From positions 1 through 5,993 of the forward strand of contig JAITCS010000163.1 of NCBI GenBank assembly GCA_031282935.1: a stretch of 5,993 nt of DNA, written 5' to 3'. The position numbers and the translations under genes are program-made. Below are positions 1-4,118 of this stretch, one piece after another. Numbering within the stretch: the stretch's first letter is position 1; every line of letters starts with the position of its first letter. Origin of the DNA: Cellulomonadaceae bacterium (GTDB taxonomy: Bacteria > Actinomycetota > Actinomycetes > Actinomycetales > Cellulomonadaceae). The notes under the pieces are model-generated. The model did no database searches. It was not told where the DNA came from and saw only the letters and a program-made list of their open reading frames with translations.

Positions 1-182
1 TGATTGAGAAGGGCGGCGTCTTTACCCAACTTCGGGACGAAAAGATATTCTTTGACCGCATAACGGTGCTTAACGGCACGGTGGCGTGGGACATTTCCGG
101 GGATCGCGACCCCTCAAAATGCGTTGACATTGACCCCTGCACTCTTGCGGAGCAGCCTTGGGCTCTGCTGGACGAGTGGTAG
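1..182 (+). CDS. DUF2442 domain protein, C-terminal part
   Basis: This is the last 59 codons of an ORF that enters from the left edge; its frame starts at base 3 and the stop is TAG at 180-182. The residues follow the DUF2442 pattern: IEKGGVFTQLRD near the visible start, an F-x-x-I-T-V-L-N-G-T-V-A-W strand, and the closing D-I-D-P-x-T-L-A-E motif. Family members are about 75-95 aa, so roughly 20-35 N-terminal residues lie outside the window. Bases 1-2 are TG, and the family often has Leu before the I-E-K-G segment, so CTG or TTG there is more likely an internal codon than a start. DUF2442 proteins are small, of unsettled function, and are often encoded beside a DUF4160 gene in a toxin-antitoxin-like pair; any partner would be upstream, out of view. 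The short cysteine-containing insertion (GDRDPSKCVD) before the DIDP motif is slightly longer than the usual W-P-N-G-A-D. The family call is from motif memory, not a search. Confidence 0.75.
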   Translation, partial: IEKGGVFTQLRDEKIFFDRITVLNGTVAWDISGDRDPSKCVDIDPCTLAEQPWALLDEW

Positions 183-194
183 TGGGTAGTGTTC

Positions 195-220
195 ACTGCG
201 CGGTTGCACCGCGCCCTTTA
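195..220 (+). repeat. 26-bp palindromic module, copy A; possible terminator
   Basis: The stem GCGCGGT (198-204), loop TGC and ACCGCGC (208-214) form a perfect 7-bp GC-rich hairpin followed by CCTTTA. It begins 13 nt after the DUF2442 stop, so it could end that transcript, although the T-run is short. The same 26 bases occur in inverted orientation at 2139-2164 with one mismatch, in the hairpin loop. This marks it as part of a repeated element and not only a local terminator. Confidence 0.7.
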
Positions 221-443
221 ACACCCGCGCTGGGGTGGGGAGCGGCCTAAAACCACATATTATCCGCAAGACCATTGGCCGGTGGTTTCGACAGGCTCAA
301 CCAACGGGACAAGGCTCTACGAACGGGGTTTCGGTGACCGACGCAGACCGAGAGGAGAGTTGCGCTTGCGGACTCTTCCGAGGGCCAGGAGGGAACAGGG
401 AGCGGAGCGACCGCCACAGGCCACCAGGGGCGGCTCAACCACC
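195..443 (+). repeat. Composite dispersed repeat, copy A
   Basis: Three modules lie in order: the 26-bp palindrome (195-220) followed after 23 nt by GGCCTAAA (244-251); the dispersed palindrome-like unit containing TTTCGACAGGCTCAACCA (281-303); and a block (327-420) that starts with TTTCGGTGACCGACGCAG, contains CGCTTGCGGA, and ends with AGGGAGCGGAGCGACCG. The flanking CGGCTCAACCACC (431-443) looks like a decayed end unit. All three modules recur in reverse orientation in 2108-2347, with block order and partial rearrangement described there. No transposase or terminal duplication is visible, so this is a non-coding repeat family, not an insertion sequence. ORFs that run through it are artefacts of its GC-rich composition. 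Confidence 0.8.
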
Positions 444-456
444 AACATCCGAATAG

Positions 457-472
457 TGTGACGCAGGTCACA
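457..472. promoter_or_regulatory. CRP/GlxR-type operator
   Basis: The bases TGTGACGCAGGTCACA match the CRP-family palindrome TGTGA-N6-TCACA with both half sites perfect. In actinobacteria this is the recognition pattern of GlxR/Crp-type cAMP-responsive regulators. It sits 18 bases before the GGGAAT box of the candidate ECF promoter (491-520), around -60 relative to the expected start, which is a common class I activator position. The match is seen directly; binding and the identity of the regulator are inferred. Confidence 0.55.
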
Positions 473-490
473 AAAGTAGTCCGGAATATC

Positions 491-520
491 GGGAATGAAC
501 CCCCGCCGACCCGCGTTGTA
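491..520 (+). promoter_or_regulatory. SigR/SigH-type ECF sigma promoter
   Basis: GGGAAT (491-496), an 18-base spacer and GTTGTA (515-520) fit the GGAAT-N18-GTT consensus of Streptomyces SigR and mycobacterial/corynebacterial SigH, sigma factors of the thiol-oxidative and heat stress response. Transcription would start near 526-530. A second GGAAT at 483-487 lies just upstream, but with a longer spacing. The nearest downstream genes on this strand are the small ORF at 613 and the membrane protein at 804, which implies a leader of about 275 nt for the latter. Confidence 0.5.
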
Positions 521-558
521 TCTAGTGTTGGCGGTTCGACATCCCTCGGGTCCCGCCA

Positions 559-780
559 CCCCCGGTGTACCACAGTGCTGCGGAAGCACACCTTGGGGAG
601 GAAACATCGCGTATGCGAGTCACACACCTGGCTCGCACCTGCTTGATGGCAGGCCATGTGACAGGGCCTAATTCGCGAACCGCCTGATTTCGGGCGGCAT
701 GTCACGGAAACGATTTCTTACCGTTTCGTTCGTGCGCCCTGCGCCACAATGGAACGCGGCCGGGCGCCAAGGTGCACCCG
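559..780 (+). other. Hairpin-rich 5' leader, possible cis-regulatory RNA
   Basis: Downstream of the ECF-type promoter the strand can fold into a chain of hairpins. They are CCCC 559-562 with GGGG 595-598 (inner GTGCT 575-579/AGCAC 585-589); TGCGAG 614-619 with CTCGCA 632-637; CCTGC 638-642 with GCAGG 649-653, stacked directly on the previous one; CCGCC 680-684 with GGCGG 693-697; GAAACG 707-712 with CGTTTC 722-727; and CGGG 761-764 with CCCG 777-780. A competing hairpin, TCGC 607-610 with GCGA 615-618, overlaps the 614-637 stem, so two mutually exclusive folds are possible around the uORF start. I found no match to the conserved cores of riboswitch classes I know (TPP, FMN, cobalamin, SAM-IV, c-di-AMP, glycine). 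GC-rich DNA yields chance hairpins, so this is a candidate only. Confidence 0.35.
613..687 (+). CDS. Possible 24-codon upstream ORF (leader peptide)
   Basis: An ATG at 613 opens a 24-codon ORF ending in TGA at 685-687. A strong GGGGAGG Shine-Dalgarno (595-601) lies upstream with a spacing of about 11 nt, a little long. The peptide begins MRVTHLARTCLMAGH and ends GPNSRTA. It has one Cys and no run of a single amino acid, so it does not look like a classic amino-acid attenuator. Its Shine-Dalgarno is in the 3' arm of the 559-598 hairpin, its start is in the loop of the 607-618 hairpin, and its stop is inside the 680-697 hairpin; this is the layout expected if translation of a small ORF controls folding upstream of the gene at 804. 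It is the first well-placed start after the ECF-type promoter. No homologue is known to me, and it may be chance. Confidence 0.3.
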   Translation: MRVTHLARTCLMAGHVTGPNSRTA

Positions 781-803
781 ACAGACCTTAGGGAGTAATT
801 CTG

Positions 804-1451
804 ATGTTTTTTTACACTGGCGCATCGCCACTATTCTTTATGCTTTTCTTTATGCCATTCTTGCTGCCAGCAATCTTGCGCATGTTGTCTGGCCTGGCCA
901 CCGGCTTGGTCGGCGGCGTTGAGGTTCCCTCGCAGGTCGCCCCCAACACGGCGGAGTCCTTTGATACCGCCAAGCGCGAGTTTCCCTCCAAAATGCTGGA
1001 CTTGGACAACGAGTTAACCCTCGCCGAGGAGTTCGACACCGACCTCAACGCGGACGAACTCAAGGCAGCCCGCAGCCACTTGAACAATGCGTTCGCCGCG
1101 TACTCCAAGAACTTTGGCAGCGCTGACCTGGCCAACGTGAATGTTGCCGCAAGCCGTCGCACCATCGAGCGCCACCTAGCCGCTGCCCAGCGCCACCTTG
1201 GCCTCGCTGACCCGAACAGCCCGTTGCACAACGAGCCCGCTCCCGCTGCTGCGTCTGCTTCGGGCGCTGCGACCGCTTCGACTGCTGAGAACACCGCTCG
1301 GCCTGCGACGCCGGAAGAGGAACTGTACCGCCGCTTTGGGGTGAACCCTGGCGAGCACGCGCAAACCCCGTTCACTGCGCCTCGGGTGCAGACCGCTCCG
1401 CGTCGCACCGCTGTGCACCTGACTCCGTTTGGCCTGATGATCGGCTTCTAG
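804..1451 (+). CDS. Membrane-anchored hypothetical protein, 215 aa
   Basis: Product not recognised. ATG at 804 has a good Shine-Dalgarno, GGGAG (791-795), 8 nt upstream, which fixes the start. Residues 8-37 are strongly hydrophobic and Phe/Leu-rich, with helix breakers (PFLLPA), suggesting one TM helix or a hairpin at the N-terminus. Residues 50-133 are a soluble, helix-prone segment (TAESFDTAKREF, LTLAEEFDTDLNADELKAARSHLNNAF, ASRRTIERHLAAAQRHLGL), perhaps a short coiled coil or helical bundle. Residues 144-170 are an Ala/Pro/Thr-rich linker, followed by EEELYRRFGVNPGE and a basic tail. The lack of a clear signal-peptidase site argues for anchoring over secretion. It has an antisense ORF of similar length, but the Shine-Dalgarno, TM segment and downstream terminator favour this strand. 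It is monocistronic: an intrinsic terminator follows at 1504. Upstream lie a SigR-type promoter, a CRP-type site and a structured leader, so stress- or cAMP-linked control is plausible. Confidence 0.75.
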   Translation: MFFYTGASPLFFMLFFMPFLLPAILRMLSGLATGLVGGVEVPSQVAPNTAESFDTAKREFPSKMLDLDNELTLAEEFDTDLNADELKAARSHLNNAFAAYSKNFGSADLANVNVAASRRTIERHLAAAQRHLGLADPNSPLHNEPAPAAASASGAATASTAENTARPATPEEELYRRFGVNPGEHAQTPFTAPRVQTAPRRTAVHLTPFGLMIGF

Positions 1452-1503
1452 CCCTTCCTTGCCTTACTTATTGGCTCGCTGAATCGCCGATTCGCTGATT
1501 CGC

Positions 1504-1549
1504 AAAGCCCCTCCTTGCAAGTGGTTCGCCACCGGCTCGGAGGGGCTTT
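1504..1549 (+). terminator. Intrinsic terminator of the 804-1451 gene
   Basis: AAAGCCCCTCC (1504-1514) pairs perfectly with GGAGGGGCTTT (1539-1549), and the T-rich tract runs on through TTTTGGTTTTT. Inside the 24-nt loop is a small hairpin, GTGG-TTCG-CCAC (1521-1532), with a stable UUCG tetraloop. It lies 53 nt after the stop codon and only 11 nt before the extended -10 element of the next gene. Confidence 0.88.
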
Positions 1550-1560
1550 TGGTTTTTCTC

Positions 1561-1569
1561 TGATATATT
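1561..1569 (+). promoter_or_regulatory. Extended -10 promoter for a leaderless gene
   Basis: TGATATATT is a textbook extended -10: TG, one base, then TATATT (1564-1569). Seven bases separate it from the ATG at 1577, so transcription should begin at or next to the A of the start codon. No convincing -35 box is seen at the usual distance, because that position lies inside the upstream terminator stem; extended -10 promoters often lack one. Confidence 0.65.
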
Positions 1570-1576
1570 AGGGGCC

Positions 1577-1945
1577 ATGCGCCTCTTATCCGCAGCGCAC
1601 GCTGCCCTAAACTTCGCCGTGGAAATACCCGAACTTACCGACGAACAGCAGCTCGAGCAAATCCGCATCAATTTCCAGGCGCTCTTGATTGTTTTGGTTT
1701 TTGCGATTATCGCGGTATTAGCAATATTCTTGATAAATCGGTGGGCGGGAAAGCGGCGTTATGCAGCCCATCAGGCAACTTTATTGGCGCAGGGTCGGGC
1801 GGGCCGGAGTTCGGCTTTGTCGGATGTTGCGAACAACCGACCGATTGTGACCGACGACGCCGGGGTGGTTCCGATTGCTGAGGGTCACCGGGCGAGCATT
1901 TTCGGGGAAAACTACCGGTCTGTGGATATGAGCGGCTCCGACTAA
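1577..1945 (+). CDS. Small single-pass membrane protein, 122 aa
   Basis: Product not recognised. Residues 1-33 are a short, partly acidic N-terminal region (IPELTDEQQLEQIR). Residues 34-53 form one clear TM helix (QALLIVLVFAIIAVLAIFLI), followed by the basic stop-transfer sequence NRWAGKRR. By the positive-inside rule the N-terminus is outside and the C-terminal ~65 residues are cytoplasmic. The tail is polar and low in structure, ending in ENYRSVDMSGSD. The start is supported by an ideally placed extended -10 at 1561-1569 that implies a leaderless mRNA; AGGGG just before the ATG is too close to serve as a normal Shine-Dalgarno. The gene stands alone between a terminator and a cluster of dispersed repeats beginning 11 nt after its stop. 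Single-pass proteins of this shape often act as scaffolds or partners of larger envelope machines, but nothing here shows which. Confidence 0.75.
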   Translation: MRLLSAAHAALNFAVEIPELTDEQQLEQIRINFQALLIVLVFAIIAVLAIFLINRWAGKRRYAAHQATLLAQGRAGRSSALSDVANNRPIVTDDAGVVPIAEGHRASIFGENYRSVDMSGSD

Positions 1946-1980
1946 CCCCGTCAGGCCGAAACCTGCAGGTTGATCCCCGT

Positions 1981-2091
1981 CGAAACCCCGGCGGTTGAGC
2001 CTGCTCCGGTGGTTGAGCCCCGTCGAAACCACCCCCAGCCGAAACCCCGGCGGTTGAGCCTGCTCCGGTGGTTGAGCCCCGTCGAAACCAC
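1981..2091. repeat. Exact 52-bp tandem duplication, period 59
   Basis: Bases 1981-2032 and 2040-2091 are identical over 52 bases, separated by 7 bases (2033-2039). Each unit contains a half copy and a full copy of the dispersed palindrome. Identity without a single change, beside other copies that are clearly diverged, indicates a recent duplication or gene-conversion event. Confidence 0.9.
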
Positions 2092-2107
2092 AAATTTCCA
2101 AACCGTA

Positions 2108-2347
2108 TTTAGGCCCCTGCCAACCGGACACCAAGCGCTAAAGGGCGCGGTGTAACCGCGCAGTCAGCAAGCCCAGCCAGTGGAGCCTGTCGAAACCCCG
2201 GCGGTTGAGCCGTGTAAATCCGGTGGTTGAGCCTGTCGAAACCACCACCGCAGCATCCCGTGCCGGTCGCTCCGCTCCCTATCCCTCCTTGCCTCGGCAT
2301 AATCCGCAAGCGGACTCAGCTCTCGTGCTGCGTCGGTCACCGAAACC
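2108..2347 (-). repeat. Composite dispersed repeat, copy B (inverted)
   Basis: Read on the minus strand this contains the block TTTCGGTGACCGACGCAG...CGCTTGCGGA...AGGGAGCGGAGCGACCG (2257-2347), then dispersed units, then the 26-bp palindrome (2139-2164), a 23-nt spacer and GGCCTAAA (2108-2115). The palindrome differs from copy A (195-220) at one base, and the 23-nt spacing to GGCCTAAA is the same in both copies, so they are homologous. Module order differs: in copy A the palindrome module precedes the long block, whereas here it follows it. This suggests independent assembly or rearrangement of modules, not a simple inverted duplication. Confidence 0.8.
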
Positions 2348-2372
2348 TGCAGGTTGAGCCTGTCGAAACCCC

Positions 2373-2418
2373 GGTGGTTGACGCGCGGATTCCCGCGCGC
2401 CCGCCTATCGAAACCACC
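2373..2418. repeat. Dispersed repeat split by a 21-bp hairpin insertion
   Basis: GGTGGTTGA (2373-2381) and GCCTATCGAAACCACC (2403-2418) are the two halves of the dispersed unit. Between them are 21 extra bases (2382-2402) made of a hairpin CGCGCGG-ATTC-CCGCGCG plus CCC. The join falls exactly between the halves that are continuous at 2222-2246. Confidence 0.65.
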
Positions 2419-2482
2419 ACCCCAACCAGCCGCGAGCCGAAACACGCCCAGCCGAATTGCGTGGATTTATCGGACTTAGTCA

Positions 2483-2488
2483 TATTGT
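2483..2488 (+). promoter_or_regulatory. -10 box for a leaderless gene
   Basis: TATTGT fits TANNNT and ends 6 bases before the ATG at 2495, placing the transcription start on the start codon. No Shine-Dalgarno is present in the 20 bases before the ATG, which supports leaderless initiation. A TTGCGT at 2457-2462 is a possible -35, but the 20-base spacing is too long to be convincing. Confidence 0.5.
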
Positions 2489-2494
2489 TACGGT

Positions 2495-4021
2495 ATGGGG
2501 ATATCAGTGGCCGGGGTCACAACCGCGCTGCTGCTGGCCTTTGCCTTGGTGATTTGGGTGCCAGAGGCAACCCGGCGGCGGCAGGCGTTCGCTGCGGCGG
2601 CAGCCGAGTTTAAGCGTCCGCCCGATGCCAAAGTCGTTGCAGCGGTCACAGTCGCTGGCACGAAGGCGCTTGCCACTTCCTCCCATGCGTCGCCACAAAC
2701 CATTTCGGGAGGCCAAGCTAGACTGTTGCCGCAGCCCATCTCGGGTGCGCAAACTCGCCTGCTGCAAGCCAACCCCTCGCCCTCTGGGCCAGGCGCCCCG
2801 AAGGCCCCCTTAGCCACCTCAGGCGCGCTCACCTGCGGGAACACTCGGGTGGTTGCACCTAGCGCACCAATCGCACCTAGCGAGGCTCCCCAGCGGACGA
2901 GAATCTTGGCCTTGCGGGCCGCTCGTGCTCGGCGGCGGTTGATTCTTGCGTCGGTGTTGTTGGTTTGCACCACCACCACTTGGGGAATGTCGGTCGCGGG
3001 CTACCTTGCCTGGTATTTCGCGCTGATTCCTTCTGCCCTATTCAGTGTTGTCTTGGTGACCGGGACTCGCGCGGCGCGCGCTGCCCGTCGTGCCGACAAG
3101 AAGTATGAGCAATCTCGGCAGGCGCATTTAGCGAGTGAGGCCCGTTCAGCGGCGAGCCAGGCCGGTTCGGCGAGCGAGGCCCCCTCGGTCAGCGCACCCC
3201 GTTCGGCAAGCGAGCTCCCTTCGGAAAGTGCGCCCCGTTCTGCCAATGATTTCCACCTATATGGCAATGCTCATATGGCAGGCGAAGCGGGTCTATCCAG
3301 CACTATACCTAATGCGGCCCAAAGCAGCGCTTATCTGGCGAACGACAACTCCCGCGCAGTGACCGAAGCGATCCAGCTCTCCCCCGCCGACTCCGTTGCA
3401 GTAGGCACAGTTGCTAGCAACGCCCCTACCGCCCACTCCCTTGCTGGTCACCACCACGCAGATTCCGTTTTAGCCGATACGGTTGCCGCTGTCCCCGAGC
3501 CTGAAACTCATTGGTCGCTAGGTACACCTGTTCAAAAACCTACCCTTAGTGTTACCACGCCCCAGGTCGAACCGACCGCCGCCAATCCCCAAGTGACTAC
3601 CGTCGCGGATGGAACAGTAGTGGAAGATGCAGCGGACTTGGACACCTCCGCAGCCACGGCTACGGAAGAAAAAGCGGCCCCTAACGTTTCGCCGCTGGCA
3701 GGAGAAACTGCGGCAGCAGGTACCGGGGCGACTGGCACCGCGCTGCGCGCGGACGCGGTAATAACAACAACGACCCCGAGCGGTGCCGCGCTGAAAACCC
3801 CAAAAATCTCCGCCCCCCACAAGCGCGCAGCAGGCAGCGAACCTCCGGTAGTAACATCTCGAATCCCTTGGGAGGCCGAAAACCTTGACGATTCCGAGCC
3901 TGACGCCTCTGGCCCGAACGCGGTGGTTTTGGCATTCCCCACCCCAGCCGAGCACCCAGAAACTGACACCCAAGCGCTGCTGCTCGAAAGGATTTGGAAT
4001 CGCTCAAGGGCCGCTGGGTAG
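2495..4021 (+). CDS. SepX/GlpR-like three-TM membrane protein
   Basis: This 508-aa protein has an N-terminal TM helix (residues 4-22) ending in WVPEATRRR, a linker with a 12-residue internal repeat (70-93), a basic stretch RAARARRR (141-148), two closely spaced TM helices (about 149-164 and 167-189), then TRAARAARRADKK and a ~310-residue disordered Ser/Ala/Thr/Pro-rich tail with an acidic, more ordered C-terminus (456-508). This topology, with W-x-P-x-x-x-R-R-R after TM1 and a basic-flanked central TM pair, is what I know from the actinobacteria-specific SepX (Streptomyces) and GlpR (Corynebacterium, receptor of the gephyrin-like Glp) proteins that support FtsZ-ring and septum function. Residue-level similarity is weak, so this is an inference from architecture. 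By that topology the first linker and the long tail would lie on the same side, probably cytoplasmic. The start is set by a TANNNT box at 2483-2488 with leaderless spacing. Residues 214-250 are degenerate hexapeptides. An intrinsic terminator overlaps the stop codon, so it is probably monocistronic. The alternative is an unrelated low-complexity membrane protein. Confidence 0.72.
   Translation: MGISVAGVTTALLLAFALVIWVPEATRRRQAFAAAAAEFKRPPDAKVVAAVTVAGTKALATSSHASPQTISGGQARLLPQPISGAQTRLLQANPSPSGPGAPKAPLATSGALTCGNTRVVAPSAPIAPSEAPQRTRILALRAARARRRLILASVLLVCTTTTWGMSVAGYLAWYFALIPSALFSVVLVTGTRAARAARRADKKYEQSRQAHLASEARSAASQAGSASEAPSVSAPRSASELPSESAPRSANDFHLYGNAHMAGEAGLSSTIPNAAQSSAYLANDNSRAVTEAIQLSPADSVAVGTVASNAPTAHSLAGHHHADSVLADTVAAVPEPETHWSLGTPVQKPTLSVTTPQVEPTAANPQVTTVADGTVVEDAADLDTSAATATEEKAAPNVSPLAGETAAAGTGATGTALRADAVITTTTPSGAALKTPKISAPHKRAAGSEPPVVTSRIPWEAENLDDSEPDASGPNAVVLAFPTPAEHPETDTQALLLERIWNRSRAAG
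2702..2773 (+). repeat. In-frame 12-codon duplication in the 508-aa protein
   Basis: Residues 70-81 (ISGGQARLLPQP) and 82-93 (ISGAQTRLLQAN) are two tandem copies of one 12-residue unit in the cytoplasmic linker between TM1 and TM2. The DNA copies have diverged at many third positions while the peptide is partly kept, so the duplication is not recent. Confidence 0.65.
3134..3244 (+). repeat. Degenerate 18-bp in-frame repeats (hexapeptides)
   Basis: About six copies of an 18-base unit encode S-x-x-x-S-x hexapeptides (SEARSA, SQAGSA, SEAPSV, SAPRSA, SELPSE, SAPRSA) at residues 214-250, just after the third TM helix. One extra Ala interrupts the phase after the first copy. Such repeats usually vary in number between strains and suggest a flexible spacer. 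Confidence 0.65.
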
Positions 4022-4030
4022 CGGCCTTTT
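4006..4030 (+). terminator. Intrinsic terminator overlapping a stop codon
   Basis: AAGGGCCGC (4006-4014) pairs with GCGGCCTTT (4021-4029): six G-C pairs, one G-T and two A-T, with loop TGGGTA and a TTTT run. The TAG stop (4019-4021) of the 508-aa gene is in the loop and the first base of the 3' arm. A competing hairpin GGCC-TTTT-GGCC (4023-4034) shares its 3' arm. Confidence 0.7.
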
Positions 4031-4106
4031 GGCCACCAAGCCCACCTCGGCACTAGATATCCGACGCAAGGCGCCAACGGGTTTTTAGGATAATGAGCAC
4101 GCCGGA

Positions 4107-4112
4107 TAACCT
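4107..4112 (+). promoter_or_regulatory. Candidate -10 box for a leaderless gene
   Basis: TAACCT fits TANNNT and ends 6 bases before ATG 4119, the same spacing as at the other leaderless starts here. An alternative -10, GATAAT (4089-4094), is closer to consensus and would give an ~18-nt leader starting near 4101, but then the only ribosome site would be a weak GGA at 4113-4115. Confidence 0.4.
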
Positions 4113-4118
4113 GGAAAA

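Larger units (their letters stand above)
1956..2418 (-). repeat. Cluster of dispersed palindrome-like repeats
   Basis: The gene-free stretch 1946-2494 is mostly filled by copies of a 23-25 bp unit whose minus-strand core is TTTCGACAGGCTCAACC, with inverted arms (GGTGGTT...AACCACC). Full or near-full copies are at 1968-1987, 2008-2033, 2067-2091, 2181-2197, 2222-2246, 2352-2370 and a split copy at 2373-2418; half copies are near 1991-2000 and 2201-2210. An exact 18-bp direct repeat (CCGAAACCTGCAGGTTGA) is at 1956-1973 and 2340-2357. The unit is probably a REP-like non-coding element. ORFs predicted through this region carry repeated VEPVET-type peptides, typical translation artefacts. From about 2419 to 2482 nothing else is seen. 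Confidence 0.85.

Noticed and set aside
529..556. Possible tRNA T-arm (GGCGGTTCGACATCC)
   Set aside because: The flanking bases do not form the 5-bp T-stem, and no anticodon or acceptor arm can be built around it.
247..705. 152-codon minus-strand ORF and shorter overlapping ORFs in 235-646
   Set aside because: They run through the composite repeat and the structured leader. The peptides (RERSDRH, RWLSLSKPP types) are known repeat-translation artefacts, and no ribosome site or family motif is seen.
559..780. Known riboswitch or housekeeping RNA (c-di-AMP/ydaO, cobalamin, SAM-IV, TPP, SRP RNA, 6S)
   Set aside because: None of the conserved core sequences I know for these classes are present, so the leader is kept only as an unnamed structured region.
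812..1408. 198-codon ORF antisense to the 215-aa gene
   Set aside because: It is rich in Arg/Ser/Ala without domain signals, as expected for the antisense shadow of a GC-rich gene; the plus strand has the Shine-Dalgarno, TM segment and terminator.
195..2347. Composite transposon bounded by the inverted repeats
   Set aside because: There is no transposase, no terminal target duplication that I can see, and the module order differs between the two ends.
1956..2418. CRISPR array
   Set aside because: The repeats vary in sequence and spacing and lack uniform spacers, there are no cas genes, and the same unit also occurs alone at 281-303.
1707..2445. Several ORFs on both strands in the repeat cluster (1707-2093, 1781-2134, 1970-2155, 2109-2309, 2164-2445, 2227-2613)
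   Set aside because: They are made of translated dispersed repeats (VEPVET, FDRLN, GAQPPEQAQPPG) and have no independent coding evidence.
3518..4077. Antisense ORFs of 151 and 181 codons opposite the 508-aa gene
   Set aside because: These are shadows of a low-complexity GC-rich reading frame and lack initiation signals and recognisable motifs.
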